In this document: piece by piece, positions 44,091 through 53,559 of the stretch
Layout of the letters: each line of letters begins with the position of its first letter
How positions within the stretch are numbered: the stretch's first letter is position 1
Notes under the pieces: model-generated
Databases searched by the model: none
Told to the model about the DNA's origin: nothing
What the model saw: the letters and a program-made list of their open reading frames with translations, nothing else
Made by a program: the position numbers and the translations under genes
Assembly (NCBI RefSeq): GCF_009729205.1
Contig: NZ_VTHB01000001.1
Span: 62,001-126,000, forward strand
Direction: 5' to 3'
Length of the DNA stretch: 64,000 nucleotides
Source: Mycobacteroides sp. CBMA 271
GTDB taxonomy: Bacteria > Actinomycetota > Actinomycetes > Mycobacteriales > Mycobacteriaceae

Positions 44091-44959
44091 GCTACCACCA
44101 CCTCGTGCCGAGGACGCCGCTGGCCAACCTCGGCCGCGTCGCGGATCTGACGCAGTTCCGGTATCTGCAAAAGGAGGTACGTCGAAAGAATGGATGTAGC
44201 GATCACAGCGACTGCGGCGATCCATGTCACGAACGCGGGCGCTGAGGACTGAACTGCTTGGTACGCAGGCCAACTCACGCCGACGATGTATCCGATGGTG
44301 GTTGCCGGGATGAGGAGAAGCAGCAGCCAGATCCGCGAGCCCTTGAGGTACTTCGCAGCGTAGAAGATCACGATGCCGTACACCGGCAACAGAGTCGTGT
44401 TCTGCACGATCGAGTACAGCGGAATCCCACCGACCCGTGTTGGGTTGTCGCCGTAGTACGAGATGACTCCCGTGAAATGCCAGACCATTTCAATCACGAT
44501 CTCGGGGATGCCGACGTATACCGCCGACAGTATGAAGATGTCGCGCAGGGATCTGCCCCGGGAAATGTATCGATAGGCGATGTAACCGCCGATCGCCACG
44601 TACGAGGACGCACCGACGAGAATCCAGGCGGGCATCCGCCGGCCCATCACCGTGTAGCCGAACCACGGGGTGTCATTGGCATACACGATCGAACCCACCA
44701 AATCTCCAAGCGGCTCGATATTGGCCGCGACCAGGCCAGCCACCAGGAGCACCAACGGAAGCACTTCCCTGTGCTTGGTCAGCTTCCATAGCGCCCATAC
44801 CAATGCCGCTGCCGCACCTCCGTACGCCAGCGCGATCGATACCCAGGCAACCACCTGGTTCGCATGCAGTTCAGGAGCGACCGGCACACCGCCCTGGCCG
44901 GGAAGCAGTACACCAGAAGCGTCAAAAGCCCAGGTCGAGGCTCGTTCTACTATCATCAT
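44087..44959 (-). CDS. Polytopic membrane protein coupled to P450
   Basis: 290 residues with seven or so membrane helices (for example VVAWVSIALAYGGAAAALVW, LPLVLLVAGLVAANI, LYSIVQNTTLLPVYGIVIFY, WLLLLLIPATTIGYIVGVSW). Conserved-looking polar motifs are YANDTPWFGYTVMGRRMP, GIPEIVIEMVWHFTGVISYY and GDNPTRVGG. I do not recognise the family. The ATGA overlap with the P450 suggests joint substrate handling or delivery at the membrane. Confidence 0.8.
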   Translation of the reverse strand: MMIVERASTWAFDASGVLLPGQGGVPVAPELHANQVVAWVSIALAYGGAAAALVWALWKLTKHREVLPLVLLVAGLVAANIEPLGDLVGSIVYANDTPWFGYTVMGRRMPAWILVGASSYVAIGGYIAYRYISRGRSLRDIFILSAVYVGIPEIVIEMVWHFTGVISYYGDNPTRVGGIPLYSIVQNTTLLPVYGIVIFYAAKYLKGSRIWLLLLLIPATTIGYIVGVSWPAYQAVQSSAPAFVTWIAAVAVIATSILSTYLLLQIPELRQIRDAAEVGQRRPRHEVVVA

Positions 44960-44962
44960 GTT

Positions 44963-44983
44963 ACTATAGTTACGACTTAAGTC
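44963..44983. promoter_or_regulatory. Candidate TetR operators upstream of membrane protein/P450 operon
   Basis: ACTATAGT (44963-44970) and GACTTAAGTC (44974-44983), both perfect palindromes, in the 94-bp divergent region with the TetR gene at 45054. They are directly upstream of the membrane-protein start. Confidence 0.5.
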
Positions 44984-45053
44984 ACATTAGTCAATACTCG
45001 ACGCCGTTCAGGCCTGCCGCGGCCAAGGGAAACGAGGTGGGATCATCGAAGGC

Positions 45054-45695
45054 ATGCCAGACACCGGCGCGATGAACTGGCCAGATGTCGTCCTTGCCGC
45101 GACGGCAGAGGACCCGACGAACCTGCCGGCTTCCGACGTTCGGATCCTCGACGCAACCGTCGAAGTCCTCGGGGTCTGCGGAGAGCAACACCTGACGGTC
45201 GACATGGTTGCCGACCGAGCACGCATGTCCCGGATGACGGTGTTCCGCCGTTTCGGCTCCAAACAGAATCTCATCGACAGCGCGTATCGACGCGAGATCA
45301 GCAAGGCACTCCGGGATATCACCGACTACGCTGGGCAGACAGACACCGCCTTGGGTCGCGCCACTGCGGTCGCGACCCGCATGGTCGACAACGCGGCGCG
45401 AATTCCCGCATTACAGTGGATTATTCGCGCTGAGCCCGAGGAAGTCGTTCGGATGTGGCGCGACTTGGAGCCGCGGGGACAAGCACTCGGCCGCGCATAC
45501 ATTTCCACACAGCTCCAGGATTCACAGCTACAAGATCCTTTGCCGACGCTGGACGCGGAGTTCGTGGCAGACGTCCTCATCCGGACCGTGATGTCACTGA
45601 TTCTTGTGCCAGACCCCGCGTACCTCAAGGCAGGCCTCAGCGAGCTAGAGCAATACATCGAGCGAGTCGTCCAGCGCCTACTGGGGCAGCGTTAG
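45054..45695 (+). CDS. TetR-family regulator of the P450 operon
   Basis: 213 residues. HTH at about 25-75 (ILDATVEVLGVCGEQHLTVD, RARMSRMTVFRRFGSKQNLI) and a helical effector domain. Divergent from the membrane protein/P450/HTH operon, which it most likely represses. Its stop overlaps the next, convergent TetR by 4 bp. Confidence 0.86.
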   Translation: MPDTGAMNWPDVVLAATAEDPTNLPASDVRILDATVEVLGVCGEQHLTVDMVADRARMSRMTVFRRFGSKQNLIDSAYRREISKALRDITDYAGQTDTALGRATAVATRMVDNAARIPALQWIIRAEPEEVVRMWRDLEPRGQALGRAYISTQLQDSQLQDPLPTLDAEFVADVLIRTVMSLILVPDPAYLKAGLSELEQYIERVVQRLLGQR

Positions 45696-46426
45696 CGCGG
45701 CGCGCCACCCTCGAGGCGATCGAGGAGGGACTCCAGCGCTTCCTCGAACTCGGTCGCACTGTGATCCTCGCTGAGTTCCTTCTGCATCCGCTTTAAGTTG
45801 GGATAACTCGACAAGCTCCGCAGGGTCTTGTCAGGCAGCTCGTCCTCGACCGAGCTCAGCGAGGCCCCGCGCGCGGATACCTCCAGTAGCAGCTGTCCGA
45901 GCAGGAACGTCGTGTACGCACGATAAGCGGAGACTGCCGCCCGATCGTCAAAGCCGTAGCCGATCAGCGTGTCCAGGAATGTCTCCATCCACTTCATGCT
46001 CCGCAGCGGCGGTCGAACCCACGGCGCTTCCGGGGGACGGGTAGCCAATGTCGGGAACAGATGCGGATGCTCAATGGCAATCACGCGCACTCCATGCGCG
46101 AGCCGCACGAGGTAATCCTGCCAACCGTCTTCCTGACTGCGGGCAGCGAGCTGGTCGTCATAGAGCTTCTCGACGAGATGATCGACGATGCCGCCGAGCA
46201 AATCCTGACGGCCATGAACGTGGCGGTAGAGGGCCATCGCTTCGACACCGCACGCGGAACCGAGGCGGCGCATCGTCAGCTGCTCCAACCCGTCCCGGTC
46301 CACCAGCGCGATCGCGGTATCGAGGATCTCGGCGCGGGTCAGCGAGCGTGGCCGCCGCCCATCAGGCGTGTTGCCCACGTCGGCCAGGCTGTCCGGCTCA
46401 TCCATGCTGCGTTCCGTCACTCCCAC
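45692..46426 (-). CDS. TetR-family regulator (TetR_C_1 type)
   Basis: 244 residues from GTG 46426 (ATG 46405 is an alternative). The HTH near 28-75 (LTRAEILDTAIALVDRDGLE, ACGVEAMALYRHVHGRQDLL) with the YRHVHGR type of recognition helix and a TetR_C_1 ligand domain with a YxxFLLGQLL segment. A GATATA -10-like box near the GTG suggests a leaderless start, and a 14-bp palindrome lies 12 bp upstream. It is divergent from the csbD cluster. Confidence 0.85.
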   Translation of the reverse strand: MGVTERSMDEPDSLADVGNTPDGRRPRSLTRAEILDTAIALVDRDGLEQLTMRRLGSACGVEAMALYRHVHGRQDLLGGIVDHLVEKLYDDQLAARSQEDGWQDYLVRLAHGVRVIAIEHPHLFPTLATRPPEAPWVRPPLRSMKWMETFLDTLIGYGFDDRAAVSAYRAYTTFLLGQLLLEVSARGASLSSVEDELPDKTLRSLSSYPNLKRMQKELSEDHSATEFEEALESLLDRLEGGAPR

Positions 46427-46437
46427 CGTGCATATAT

Positions 46438-46451
46438 CCGGGCGCGCCCGG
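46438..46451. promoter_or_regulatory. Palindrome upstream of TetR gene
   Basis: CCGGGCGCGCCCGG, a perfect 14-bp palindrome about 12 bp upstream of the TetR start. Candidate autoregulatory site; GC-rich palindromes also occur by chance in this genome. Confidence 0.35.
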
Positions 46452-46525
46452 TCGGCTTCGCCGTCTACAAGAAGTTACCTCCATCGGTCAATCCCCTGGC
46501 CAGTGCGGATTTGTTTACAAAGTAG

Positions 46526-46554
46526 TTTACGTAGTACACAACACTTGCTACGGT
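46526..46554 (+). promoter_or_regulatory. Putative promoter of csbD stress cluster
   Basis: TTTACG (46526-46531), 17-bp spacer, extended -10 TGC-TACGGT (46549-46554). No clear SigF-type GGTTT/GGGTA pair was seen. It is followed by a 75-bp leader before csbD. Confidence 0.4.
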
Positions 46555-46629
46555 GGATTCGTTACCTCACAAGGAGGCGACACCGACAGAAGCGATTGCA
46601 CCGCGCACGCACTGTGAAAGGGGCGACCA

Positions 46630-46872
46630 ATGACCGACGACAAGAGGGACAGCGGAATCGAGACCGGACTCAAGGGCATCGTCGAGGACGTCAAGGGCAA
46701 GGTCAAGGAAGTCGCAGGCAAGCTGACTCACGATGAATCGCTGCAACGCGAGGGCCAGGCACAGCAGGACAAGGCCGAATCTCAGCGCGAAGTAGCGATC
46801 AAGGAAGCAGCAGCCGAGAAGGCACGCGCCGAGGCGGCCGTGCACGAGGCCCGGGAACAGGCCGAGAAGTAG
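46630..46872 (+). CDS. CsbD-like / microaggregate-binding protein
   Basis: 80 residues, highly charged and helical: GLKGIVEDVKGKVKEVAGKL is the CsbD-type repeat, followed by a Lys/Glu/Ala/Gln-rich helix. Mycobacterial homologues are annotated microaggregate-binding protein 1. CsbD proteins are general-stress proteins. Ribosome site GAAAGGGGCG before ATG. First gene of a probable three-gene stress operon. Confidence 0.85.
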   Translation: MTDDKRDSGIETGLKGIVEDVKGKVKEVAGKLTHDESLQREGQAQQDKAESQREVAIKEAAAEKARAEAAVHEAREQAEK

Positions 46873-46926
46873 CACACACCGCCCGTAGCAGCCCGCCCTC
46901 AATCCACGAAAGTCAGGAATTGACAG

Positions 46927-47232
46927 ATGATTTCAACCCTCGCCACTGATATGGCAGCAGCCCGCCTAGGCTTTGGCATCGGCTGGATCGGATGGATCGT
47001 GATCGGCGGAATCGCCGGATGGGTCGCCAGCAAGCTGATGGGTACCGACGCGCAGCAAGGGCTCCTGCTCAACATCGTGGTCGGGATCGTGGGCGGGCTG
47101 CTCGGCGGATTCCTATTGAGTCTGCTCGATGTCAGCACATATGGCTTCGGCTGGATCCTGACATTCATCACCGCGCTGGCAGGCGCCTGCATTCTTTTGT
47201 TCCTCCTGCGCCTCGTCAGCGGCAGACGTTGA
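46927..47232 (+). CDS. GlsB/YeaQ/YmgE family stress membrane protein
   Basis: 101 residues with three hydrophobic helices and the transglycosylase-associated motif pattern WIVIGGIAGWVASKLMG and LLLNIVVGIVGGLLGGFLL, the family signature. Induced by stress in many bacteria; function unclear. It is 54 bp after csbD. Confidence 0.88.
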   Translation: MISTLATDMAAARLGFGIGWIGWIVIGGIAGWVASKLMGTDAQQGLLLNIVVGIVGGLLGGFLLSLLDVSTYGFGWILTFITALAGACILLFLLRLVSGRR

Positions 47233-47273
47233 TCAATCCCACCTATCAGCAGTCCATTACAGAAGGGGCCGTA

Positions 47274-47561
47274 GTGATTTCGTCCATATCGAAGAAGCTC
47301 GCACTTGTCGCCGGCACAGTCGCAGCGATATCACTTGCGGGATGCTCCAGCGTGATCAACCAGGGTGGCGACACCACCTGCAAAGAATTCCTCACTCAGG
47401 ACGAGAACACACAAAACGAAGCCGTCAGCAAGATGCTGAAGGACGAGAACCAACAAGATCCCAGCGGCCTACAGCTGATGGCTGCACGCAACTCCTCCAC
47501 CGCGTACTGCAAAACGCTGGGCAATGAGAACAGCGAGATCCGCGAGGCACCACATCTGTAG
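47274..47561 (+). CDS. Small lipoprotein, HdeA-like
   Basis: 95 residues from GTG 47274, after AGAAGGGGCC. Lipobox ISLAGC with Cys at about residue 22, then a small domain with two Cys (TTCKEFLTQDENTQNEAVSK; then TAYCKTLG). The TTCxxFL...QN pattern resembles HdeA-type acid-stress chaperones with one disulfide. Sits behind csbD and glsB, so the operon would place one protein each in cytoplasm, membrane and envelope. Confidence 0.6.
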   Translation: MISSISKKLALVAGTVAAISLAGCSSVINQGGDTTCKEFLTQDENTQNEAVSKMLKDENQQDPSGLQLMAARNSSTAYCKTLGNENSEIREAPHL

Positions 47562-47663
47562 GTTTGCCGCAAATCAAATTTAGCCAACCCGAAGATTCCG
47601 ATATGTGCACTATTTACAGCTATTTTGGCGGTGTTAGACGATCGTAGCCGTGCAGGCGATACG

Positions 47664-47692
47664 TTGCTGGGCTGACTCGATGCTGGTAGATT
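47664..47692 (+). promoter_or_regulatory. Promoter of the CaCA exchanger, leaderless
   Basis: TTGCTG (47664-47669), 17-bp spacer and TAGATT (47687-47692). The GTG at 47700 is 7 bp downstream of the -10, the usual start-site distance, so the mRNA is probably leaderless. Confidence 0.5.
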
Positions 47693-47699
47693 CTGCGCC

Positions 47700-48962
47700 G
47701 TGAACAGCAGCGGCCTCGTCCAGCAGGCGGCCACCCGCCGCCTGCGCGCGCAGCTGCTGCGGTCGGTGTTGATCACCTCAGCATTCATCGTGCCCGCCCT
47801 GGTTACCCGAATCGCTGGATTCCATGTGAATCCCGTTGTGGCGCTATTGATTTACGGCGGCGCCGTGGTAGCGGCCAGCTTCCTGCTGGCGTGGGCGGCT
47901 GAGGCAGCTCAGATCGACGTTTCGGGCGGATTGGCGATCGCGGTACTAGCTCTCATCGCGGTCCTGCCCGAGTATGCGGTCGATCTCTACTACGCCTACA
48001 TCTCCGGCCGAGTGCCCGAGTACACCCAGTACGCGGCGGCGAACATGACCGGGTCCAACCGCCTGCTCATGGGTTTGGGCTGGCCCGTCGTCGTCCTCGT
48101 GGCCCTAGCCGTGATGCGCAAGGCCACCGGACAGCGCACCTCAATGTTGCCCCTGGCACGCTCTAACCGGGTGGAGCTGGGATTCCTCCTCATCGCCGGC
48201 GTGGTGGCCTTCATCATCCCCGCCAGCGGTCGCATCCACCTGGTGCTGGGATTGTCACTATTGGCCTGGTTCGGGTTCTACCTGTACACGATCAGCCGCG
48301 GCGAGGCCGAAGAACCCGACCTGGTCGGTACTGCAGCCGCCATCGGGCAGCTGCCTGCCCAGCTCAGGCGTAGCACCGTCATCGCGATGTTCGTGTTGGC
48401 CGCATCGGTGATCCTGCTGTGCGCCGAACCATTCGCCAACAACCTGGTGGCCGCCGGGGCTCAGCTAGGCATCGATCAGTTCCTCCTGGTGCAATGGCTG
48501 GCTCCGCTGGCCTCCGAAGCCCCCGAATTCATCATCGCCATCATCTTCGCCGCACGCGGCAAGGGCACCGCGGCCATAGCAACGTTGATTTCGTCGAAGG
48601 TCAATCAGTGGACACTTCTCATCGGCTCGCTCCCCATCGCACATCTGCTCGGCGGCGGCGGGTACTCGCTGGTGCTGGATGGCCGACAGATTGAGGAAGT
48701 ACTGCTTACCGCGACGCAAACCATGATGGGCGTCGCGTTGATCCTGGCGCTGCGTTTCCGCCGTGCCACCGCCTGGGCGCTGTTGGCGCTCTTCGCGGTT
48801 CAGTTCCCGCTCACGTCGACGGAGGGACGGCTCATCCTGTGCGGGATCTACGCGGTGCTCGCTGTCGCCGGTGTGATCATCAACCGCCGCCACCTCGCCG
48901 CCACCATTACCGCGCCATTCCGTGGGGCACGTCAGGATCCGGCGACCGAATCACTCCGGTAG
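47700..48962 (+). CDS. Sodium/calcium exchanger (CaCA) family protein
   Basis: 420 residues with about eleven membrane helices. The first alpha-repeat is ALIAVLPEYAVDLYYAYISG with AANMTGSNRLLMGLGW, and the second is LAPLASEAPEFIIAIIFAAR with LISSKVNQWTLLIGSLP, the paired ion-binding (PE...N) motifs of CaCA exchangers. The transported ion is probably Ca2+/H+ or Na+. Its 3' end overlaps DUF2469 by 12 bp. Confidence 0.87.
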   Translation: MNSSGLVQQAATRRLRAQLLRSVLITSAFIVPALVTRIAGFHVNPVVALLIYGGAVVAASFLLAWAAEAAQIDVSGGLAIAVLALIAVLPEYAVDLYYAYISGRVPEYTQYAAANMTGSNRLLMGLGWPVVVLVALAVMRKATGQRTSMLPLARSNRVELGFLLIAGVVAFIIPASGRIHLVLGLSLLAWFGFYLYTISRGEAEEPDLVGTAAAIGQLPAQLRRSTVIAMFVLAASVILLCAEPFANNLVAAGAQLGIDQFLLVQWLAPLASEAPEFIIAIIFAARGKGTAAIATLISSKVNQWTLLIGSLPIAHLLGGGGYSLVLDGRQIEEVLLTATQTMMGVALILALRFRRATAWALLALFAVQFPLTSTEGRLILCGIYAVLAVAGVIINRRHLAATITAPFRGARQDPATESLR

Positions 48963-49256
48963 CCGCAGCTCAGGCTTGTCGACTTCCTCGATGTTGACGT
49001 CCTTGAACGTGATCACCCGCACGTGTTTCACGAAACGCGCCGGACGGAACAGGTCCCACACCCACGCATCGGAGAGTCGCAGCTCGAAGTACACCTCAGA
49101 ATCGGTGTTCCGCGGAATCACTTCGACGCTGTTGGCCAGGTAGAACCGTCGCTCCGTCTCTACCACGTAGCTGAACTGTCCGACGATGTCCTTGTACTCG
49201 CGATACAGCGAGAGTTCCATCTCGGTTTCGTACTTTTCGAGGTCTTCAGCACTCAT
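48951..49256 (-). CDS. DUF2469 conserved protein
   Basis: 101 residues from ATG 49256. It begins MSAEDLEKYETEMELSLYRE, with SDAWVWDLFRPARFVKHVRV near the middle. Syntenic with Rv2901c next to rnhB; the function is unknown. The next gene upstream is rnhB, with an 10-bp gap, in one direction. Confidence 0.9.
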   Translation of the reverse strand: MSAEDLEKYETEMELSLYREYKDIVGQFSYVVETERRFYLANSVEVIPRNTDSEVYFELRLSDAWVWDLFRPARFVKHVRVITFKDVNIEEVDKPELRLPE

Positions 49257-49266
49257 AGGCTTTCCA

Positions 49267-49923
49267 TTATCCCCTGTTTGCGTTGCGCACGTTGACGAAC
49301 GATTGTCGGTGTTGCGCGGACGGTCCCAACCGATGCATCGCCTCGGTATGGACAGCCGTGCTGTACCCCTTATGCACCGCAAATCCGTACCCGGGGTGCT
49401 CCGAGTCCATGGCCACCATCACCCTGTCCCGGCTCACCTTGGCCAGCACACTGGCCGCCGCGATACACGCCGCCGAAGCGTCACCACCGATCACCGGCAG
49501 CGACGGCACCGGCAATCCCGGCACTCGGAATCCGTCCGTCAGCACGTATCCGGGTTTGACGCCCAGACCAGCCACAGCCCGACGCATCCCCTCGATGTTG
49601 GCCACATGCACACCGATACGGTCCACCTCCTCGGCAGGCACCGACACCACGTGGTATGCGTCGGCATATCGGCATATCAGTGGAAACAGCGTCTCACGCA
49701 TCTTCTCGGTGAGCTTCTTCGAATCATTGAGCGCGGCAAGGCTCTTCCGCTGATTCGAGCCGAGTACACAGGCCGCGATCACCAGCGGACCCGCGCAGGC
49801 TCCGCGTCCGGCCTCGTCTACTCCCGCGACAGGCCCCAAACCCATTCTGTCGAGGGCCAATTCGAGGGTTCGCAATCCGGATGCCTTGCGTATCACCGTG
49901 CGCGGCGGCCAGCTGGTAGTCAT
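49267..49923 (-). CDS. rnhB: Ribonuclease HII
   Basis: 218 residues with the RNase HII core [20 protein letters not shown] (first catalytic acids), [13 protein letters not shown] and a later Asp in the [20 protein letters not shown] segment. It removes RNA from DNA hybrids and single ribonucleotides. It lies 10 bp after lepB on the same strand. Confidence 0.96.
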   Translation of the reverse strand: MTTSWPPRTVIRKASGLRTLELALDRMGLGPVAGVDEAGRGACAGPLVIAACVLGSNQRKSLAALNDSKKLTEKMRETLFPLICRYADAYHVVSVPAEEVDRIGVHVANIEGMRRAVAGLGVKPGYVLTDGFRVPGLPVPSLPVIGGDASAACIAAASVLAKVSRDRVMVAMDSEHPGYGFAVHKGYSTAVHTEAMHRLGPSAQHRQSFVNVRNANRG

Positions 49924-49933
49924 GCCGCAACGG

Positions 49934-50767
49934 CTATGTCTGCGGGTTCACCGACGCGACGCCGCCCCACCGCGCCGGTGGCCATGCGATGAAACGCGCC
50001 TTGCCGATGACGTTGTCCACCGGCACGGTTCCGATGTTCGGGTTGCCTGTGCAGTAGACCCTGAGCTTGTACTCGATATCGGGTCCTGCGTCACGGTCCC
50101 GGCTCTGGCAGTGTGCGCGGGAGTCACCGCTATGCGTGCGGTTGTCCCCCATCATCCACAGCTTGCCGTCGGGCACCTTGACCGGCCCAAACGGGAATTC
50201 CCAGCATCCATCCTCGTTCGGTCCGATGGTCTCCGGATCGAGGTAGGGCTCGTTCAGCTTCTTTCCGTCGACGGTCAGCCCGGTGCCCGCTCGACACTCC
50301 ACGGTCTGCCCGCCGGTCGCGATGACGCGTTTGACCAGGTCGTTCTCGTCTGGGGGCACCACGCCGATGAAAGACAATGCGTTCTGCACGTAGCGAACTG
50401 CGGTGTTGGACGATCGAATGGACCGGTAATTGCCGTTCCACTCGGGCGGGCCCTTGAACACCACCACGTCACCGGGTTCCGGATCGGAGAACCGGAACAC
50501 CACCTTGTCGACCATGATTCGGTCGCCGGTGCAGCCGCGGCAGCCGTGCAGGGTGGGCTCCATCGATTCCGACGGAATCAGATAGGGCCGGGCGATGAAG
50601 TTCTGCGTGATGCAGTACAGCACCAGGGCGATCAACAGTAGAACGCCGACCTCTTTGAGCATGCCGGAACCGGTCGACTCAGCGGCGGGCTCGGCCTCGG
50701 TGATATCGGCGGACGTCTCTGTAGATGTCTCGGAAGACTCTGATTCGCCCGACACCGGTGCTGTCAC
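49934..50767 (-). CDS. lepB: Signal peptidase I
   Basis: 277 residues from GTG 50767, 16 bp after rplS. One acidic Ser/Thr/Glu-rich cytoplasmic segment, a membrane helix ([20 protein letters not shown]), the catalytic Ser in [12 protein letters not shown], Lys in [17 protein letters not shown] and the box [14 protein letters not shown]. It cleaves signal peptides of exported proteins. Essential in mycobacteria. Confidence 0.95.
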   Translation of the reverse strand: MTAPVSGESESSETSTETSADITEAEPAAESTGSGMLKEVGVLLLIALVLYCITQNFIARPYLIPSESMEPTLHGCRGCTGDRIMVDKVVFRFSDPEPGDVVVFKGPPEWNGNYRSIRSSNTAVRYVQNALSFIGVVPPDENDLVKRVIATGGQTVECRAGTGLTVDGKKLNEPYLDPETIGPNEDGCWEFPFGPVKVPDGKLWMMGDNRTHSGDSRAHCQSRDRDAGPDIEYKLRVYCTGNPNIGTVPVDNVIGKARFIAWPPARWGGVASVNPQT

Positions 50768-50783
50768 GAAAGCGCCGACTCGG

Positions 50784-51125
50784 TCAGCGCTTCTCCTTGA
50801 TCTTGGCCTTCTTACCGCGCAGCTCACGCAGGTAGTACAGCTTGGCGCGACGGACGGCACCGCGGGTGACGATCTCGACGTGGTCGATGTTCGGCGAGTG
50901 CACCGGGAAGGTGCGCTCGACGCCCACGCCGTAGCTCTCCTTGCGCACGGTGAAGGTGGCACCGATGCCGCCACCGGTGCGCCGCAGCACAACGCCCTTG
51001 AAGACCTGGACGCGCTCCTTGGAGCCCTCGATCACCTTAACGTGCACATTGACGGTGTCACCGGGACGGAAGTCAGGCACGTCCTGGCGCAACGACGCCT
51101 GGTCGATAAAGTCCAGTGTGTTCAT
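50784..51125 (-). CDS. rplS: 50S ribosomal protein L19
   Basis: 113 residues from ATG 51125, preceded by GGAGGAAGAGCACCG. L19 signatures: [38 protein letters not shown] and [20 protein letters not shown] 12-bp promoter element shared with rpsP lies about 145 bp upstream, giving a long leader. Confidence 0.97.
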   Translation of the reverse strand: MNTLDFIDQASLRQDVPDFRPGDTVNVHVKVIEGSKERVQVFKGVVLRRTGGGIGATFTVRKESYGVGVERTFPVHSPNIDHVEIVTRGAVRRAKLYYLRELRGKKAKIKEKR

Positions 51126-51268
51126 CGGTGCTCTTCCTCCACGTCTTTCGAACTCGAGTCTCTCGACCCAGTCGCGCGGCCGGGTGGCATACGGATATGC
51201 ACCTCGACCGATCATTAATTGCTTGGTCCTGCCTGGGTTCTGCCAATACGGCGCCAGACAACTCGCCA

Positions 51269-51280
51269 ATTGTGCCAGAC
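51269..51280 (-). promoter_or_regulatory. rplS promoter element (GTCTGGCACAAT)
   Basis: On the rplS strand GTCTGGCACAAT places CACAAT as the -10. The same 12 bases occur upstream of rpsP at 54409-54420. Confidence 0.55.
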
Positions 51281-51419
51281 ACAGGCCCTTTCAGCGAAAT
51301 CGACCACCTCACCGCCCCGTGGGCAGCGGCTATGCGGCGGTACTAGTAAGCTACCGTGACCGGCACACCTGCCACATAGGTAACAAATCCACAGACTGAC
51401 CGCATAGGGGGTCTTCATC

Positions 51420-52325
51420 ATGCGCGGCCAGCACCTGTTAGTGGGCCTCACGCTCACCGCAGCAACCGCGCTGACCTCTGGATGTATGGCATCGGTTCGC
51501 AGCGATCCGGCCACCCCGGCGCTGGCCGTCGTGAGCGCTCCCGCCGAACCCCCGCCCGCCTTCGAAGTGGAAAGCCCGACCTCGTTCGCGGCGCTACCCG
51601 AGCGCACCGCGACGGCAACCACCCAGGCCAAGAGCGCCGGCGCGACGCTGACCGCGGTGATCAAGGACCGCGCCTCCGGCGCCGTCGTGTCCAACGGCAA
51701 CAACAGCACCATCGCCATCGCCTCTGTAGCCAAGCTGTTCATCGCCGACGACCTGCTCATGCGGGAATCGACCGGCGACGTCACGCTCACCCCCGCAGAC
51801 CGCGCCTCCTTCGACAGGATGCTGCAATCCTCCGACGACAGCGCCGCCGAGATCTTTTGGCAGCGCGGAGGCGGTAACGCGATCATCACGCGCGTCGCTG
51901 CGCGGTACGGGCTCGCCTCCACCAACGTGCCGTCCGACGGGATGTGGTGGAACACCATCAGCACCGCTAACGACCTGGTGCAGTACTACGACATGCTGCT
52001 CTCCGGCGCGGGCGGACTTCCTCCCGAGCGCGCGAACATCATCGTCGACGACCTGGCCCGCTCCACACCCAACGGCATTGACGGCTACCCCCAGCGTTTC
52101 GGCATCCCGGACGGCATTCCCGGCGAACCCGTTGCGGTGAAACAGGGTTGGATGTGCTGCATCGGCGCGTCCTGGATGCATCTGTCAACCGGCGTGGTGG
52201 GTCCCGACCGGCGATTCATCGTGGTGGTGTCGTCACTGCAGGTCGCCAACGACGTGACGGCGCGCAACACGCTAACTCAGGCCGTCACGACCATGTTCCC
52301 CGGCGGGCGGGTCGAAGGCGAGTAG
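51420..52325 (+). CDS. lppW: LppW-like lipoprotein, penicillin-binding/beta-lactamase fold
   Basis: 301 residues. Lipobox TALTSGC near residue 22. A serine-hydrolase-like layout: ASVAKLF (SxxK), [12 protein letters not shown] (SDN-like, here SDD) and VKQGWMCC (KTG-like, here KQG). Syntenic with Rv2905 lppW. Deviations in two motifs question beta-lactam hydrolysis. It overlaps trmD by 54 bp at the 3' end. Confidence 0.87.
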   Translation: MRGQHLLVGLTLTAATALTSGCMASVRSDPATPALAVVSAPAEPPPAFEVESPTSFAALPERTATATTQAKSAGATLTAVIKDRASGAVVSNGNNSTIAIASVAKLFIADDLLMRESTGDVTLTPADRASFDRMLQSSDDSAAEIFWQRGGGNAIITRVAARYGLASTNVPSDGMWWNTISTANDLVQYYDMLLSGAGGLPPERANIIVDDLARSTPNGIDGYPQRFGIPDGIPGEPVAVKQGWMCCIGASWMHLSTGVVGPDRRFIVVVSSLQVANDVTARNTLTQAVTTMFPGGRVEGE

Positions 52326-52991
52326 GTCCGGACGCCGCTCGGCTGTCCGCTCATGCGACTGCTGAGTCCGCCACGCCGCAACCTTGGCGTGGTCTCCCGA
52401 CAACAGCACCGGCGGCACATCTAACCCCCGCCAGCTCGGCGGCCTGGTGTACGACGGACCTTCCAGCAGGCCGTCAGAATGTGAATCATCAACGGCGGAA
52501 AGCTCGTTGCCGAGCACACCCGGAACCAGCCGCAACACCGATTCGATGATCACCAGCGCGGCGACCTCGCCGCCGTTGAGCACGTAATCGCCGATCGACA
52601 CCTCGCGCACCCGCATGCGAGTGGCGGCGTCGTCGGCGACGCGCTGGTCGATCCCCTCGTACCGGCCGCAGGCGATCACCAGATGATCCTCTGTCGACCA
52701 CTGACGGGCTGTCTCCTGGGTGAACGGATACCCGGCCGGCGTCGGCACCACCAAAAGCGTTTCCGGCGTGCAGATCTCATCGAGGGCTTCGCCCCATACC
52801 GTCGGCTTCATCACCATGCCCGGCCCACCGCCGTAGGGCGAATCATCCACCGACTTGTGCACATCGCGTGTCCAGCGCCGCAAATCGTGCACCGCGACAT
52901 CGACCAGTCCAGCGTCAATGGCCCTGCCGGGCAAGGACTGGCGGACGGGCTGTAGATAGTCGGGGAAGATGGTGACGACATCGATTTTCAT
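52272..52991 (-). CDS. trmD: tRNA (guanine-N1-)-methyltransferase
   Basis: 239 residues. TrmD knot signatures: [34 protein letters not shown] and [20 protein letters not shown]. It methylates G37 of tRNA. It follows rimM with a 10-bp gap in rpsP-khpA-rimM-trmD. Confidence 0.97.
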   Translation of the reverse strand: MKIDVVTIFPDYLQPVRQSLPGRAIDAGLVDVAVHDLRRWTRDVHKSVDDSPYGGGPGMVMKPTVWGEALDEICTPETLLVVPTPAGYPFTQETARQWSTEDHLVIACGRYEGIDQRVADDAATRMRVREVSIGDYVLNGGEVAALVIIESVLRLVPGVLGNELSAVDDSHSDGLLEGPSYTRPPSWRGLDVPPVLLSGDHAKVAAWRTQQSHERTAERRPDLLAFDPPAGEHGRDGLS

Positions 52992-53001
52992 GGGCGGATC
53001 T

Positions 53002-53523
53002 TCACGTCAAGTCCAGCAGTCCCTCGGGCGGATCGATCTCAATCACGTTATCCGCCAGCGAGATTGACGTGACGATCGCGGCAACGAACGGCACCAGAAT
53101 TTCCCTCCGGTCGGCACCTCGCACCGAGAGCAGTTCACCGCCCGGGGTGTGCAGCACCTCGGAGACCTTCCCCACCTCGGCGCCCTCGACGGTGCGCACC
53201 ACCAGCCCCTCCAACTGATGGTCGTAGTACTCGTCGGGTGCCTCGATGGGCGGCAGATCGGTGGTGTCCATCGTGAACAGGGTGCCCCGCAACGCATCTG
53301 CGGCATCCCGACCGGATACACCGACCAACCTGATCAGTAGCCGTCCGGTGTGCTCGCGCACCGACTCAACCGTGAATTCACGGGTGCCACCGCCCCGAGG
53401 CAGCCGGCCACGGAGCGCTGAACCGACAGCAAAACGCTCGTCTGGATCGTCGGTGCGGATCTCGACCGACAACTCGCCGGTGACGCCGTGCGACTTGGCA
53501 ATACGCCCGATGACTAGCTCCAT
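53002..53523 (-). CDS. rimM: 16S rRNA processing protein RimM
   Basis: 173 residues. [20 protein letters not shown] at the start, PRC-barrel domain near 95-165 ([20 protein letters not shown]). It assembles the 30S head, acting beside S19. Between khpA and trmD. Confidence 0.96.
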   Translation of the reverse strand: MELVIGRIAKSHGVTGELSVEIRTDDPDERFAVGSALRGRLPRGGGTREFTVESVREHTGRLLIRLVGVSGRDAADALRGTLFTMDTTDLPPIEAPDEYYDHQLEGLVVRTVEGAEVGKVSEVLHTPGGELLSVRGADRREILVPFVAAIVTSISLADNVIEIDPPEGLLDLT

Positions 53524-53547
53524 GGATGAGCCGTCTGCGCGAAGACC
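53524..53547 (+). repeat. 24-bp dispersed repeat, copy 2 (rimM-khpA gap)
   Basis: 22/24 identical to 5333-5356 in rlmN. It fills most of the 36-bp gap between khpA and rimM. Confidence 0.6.
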
Positions 53548-53559
53548 ATGATGCGGCAG

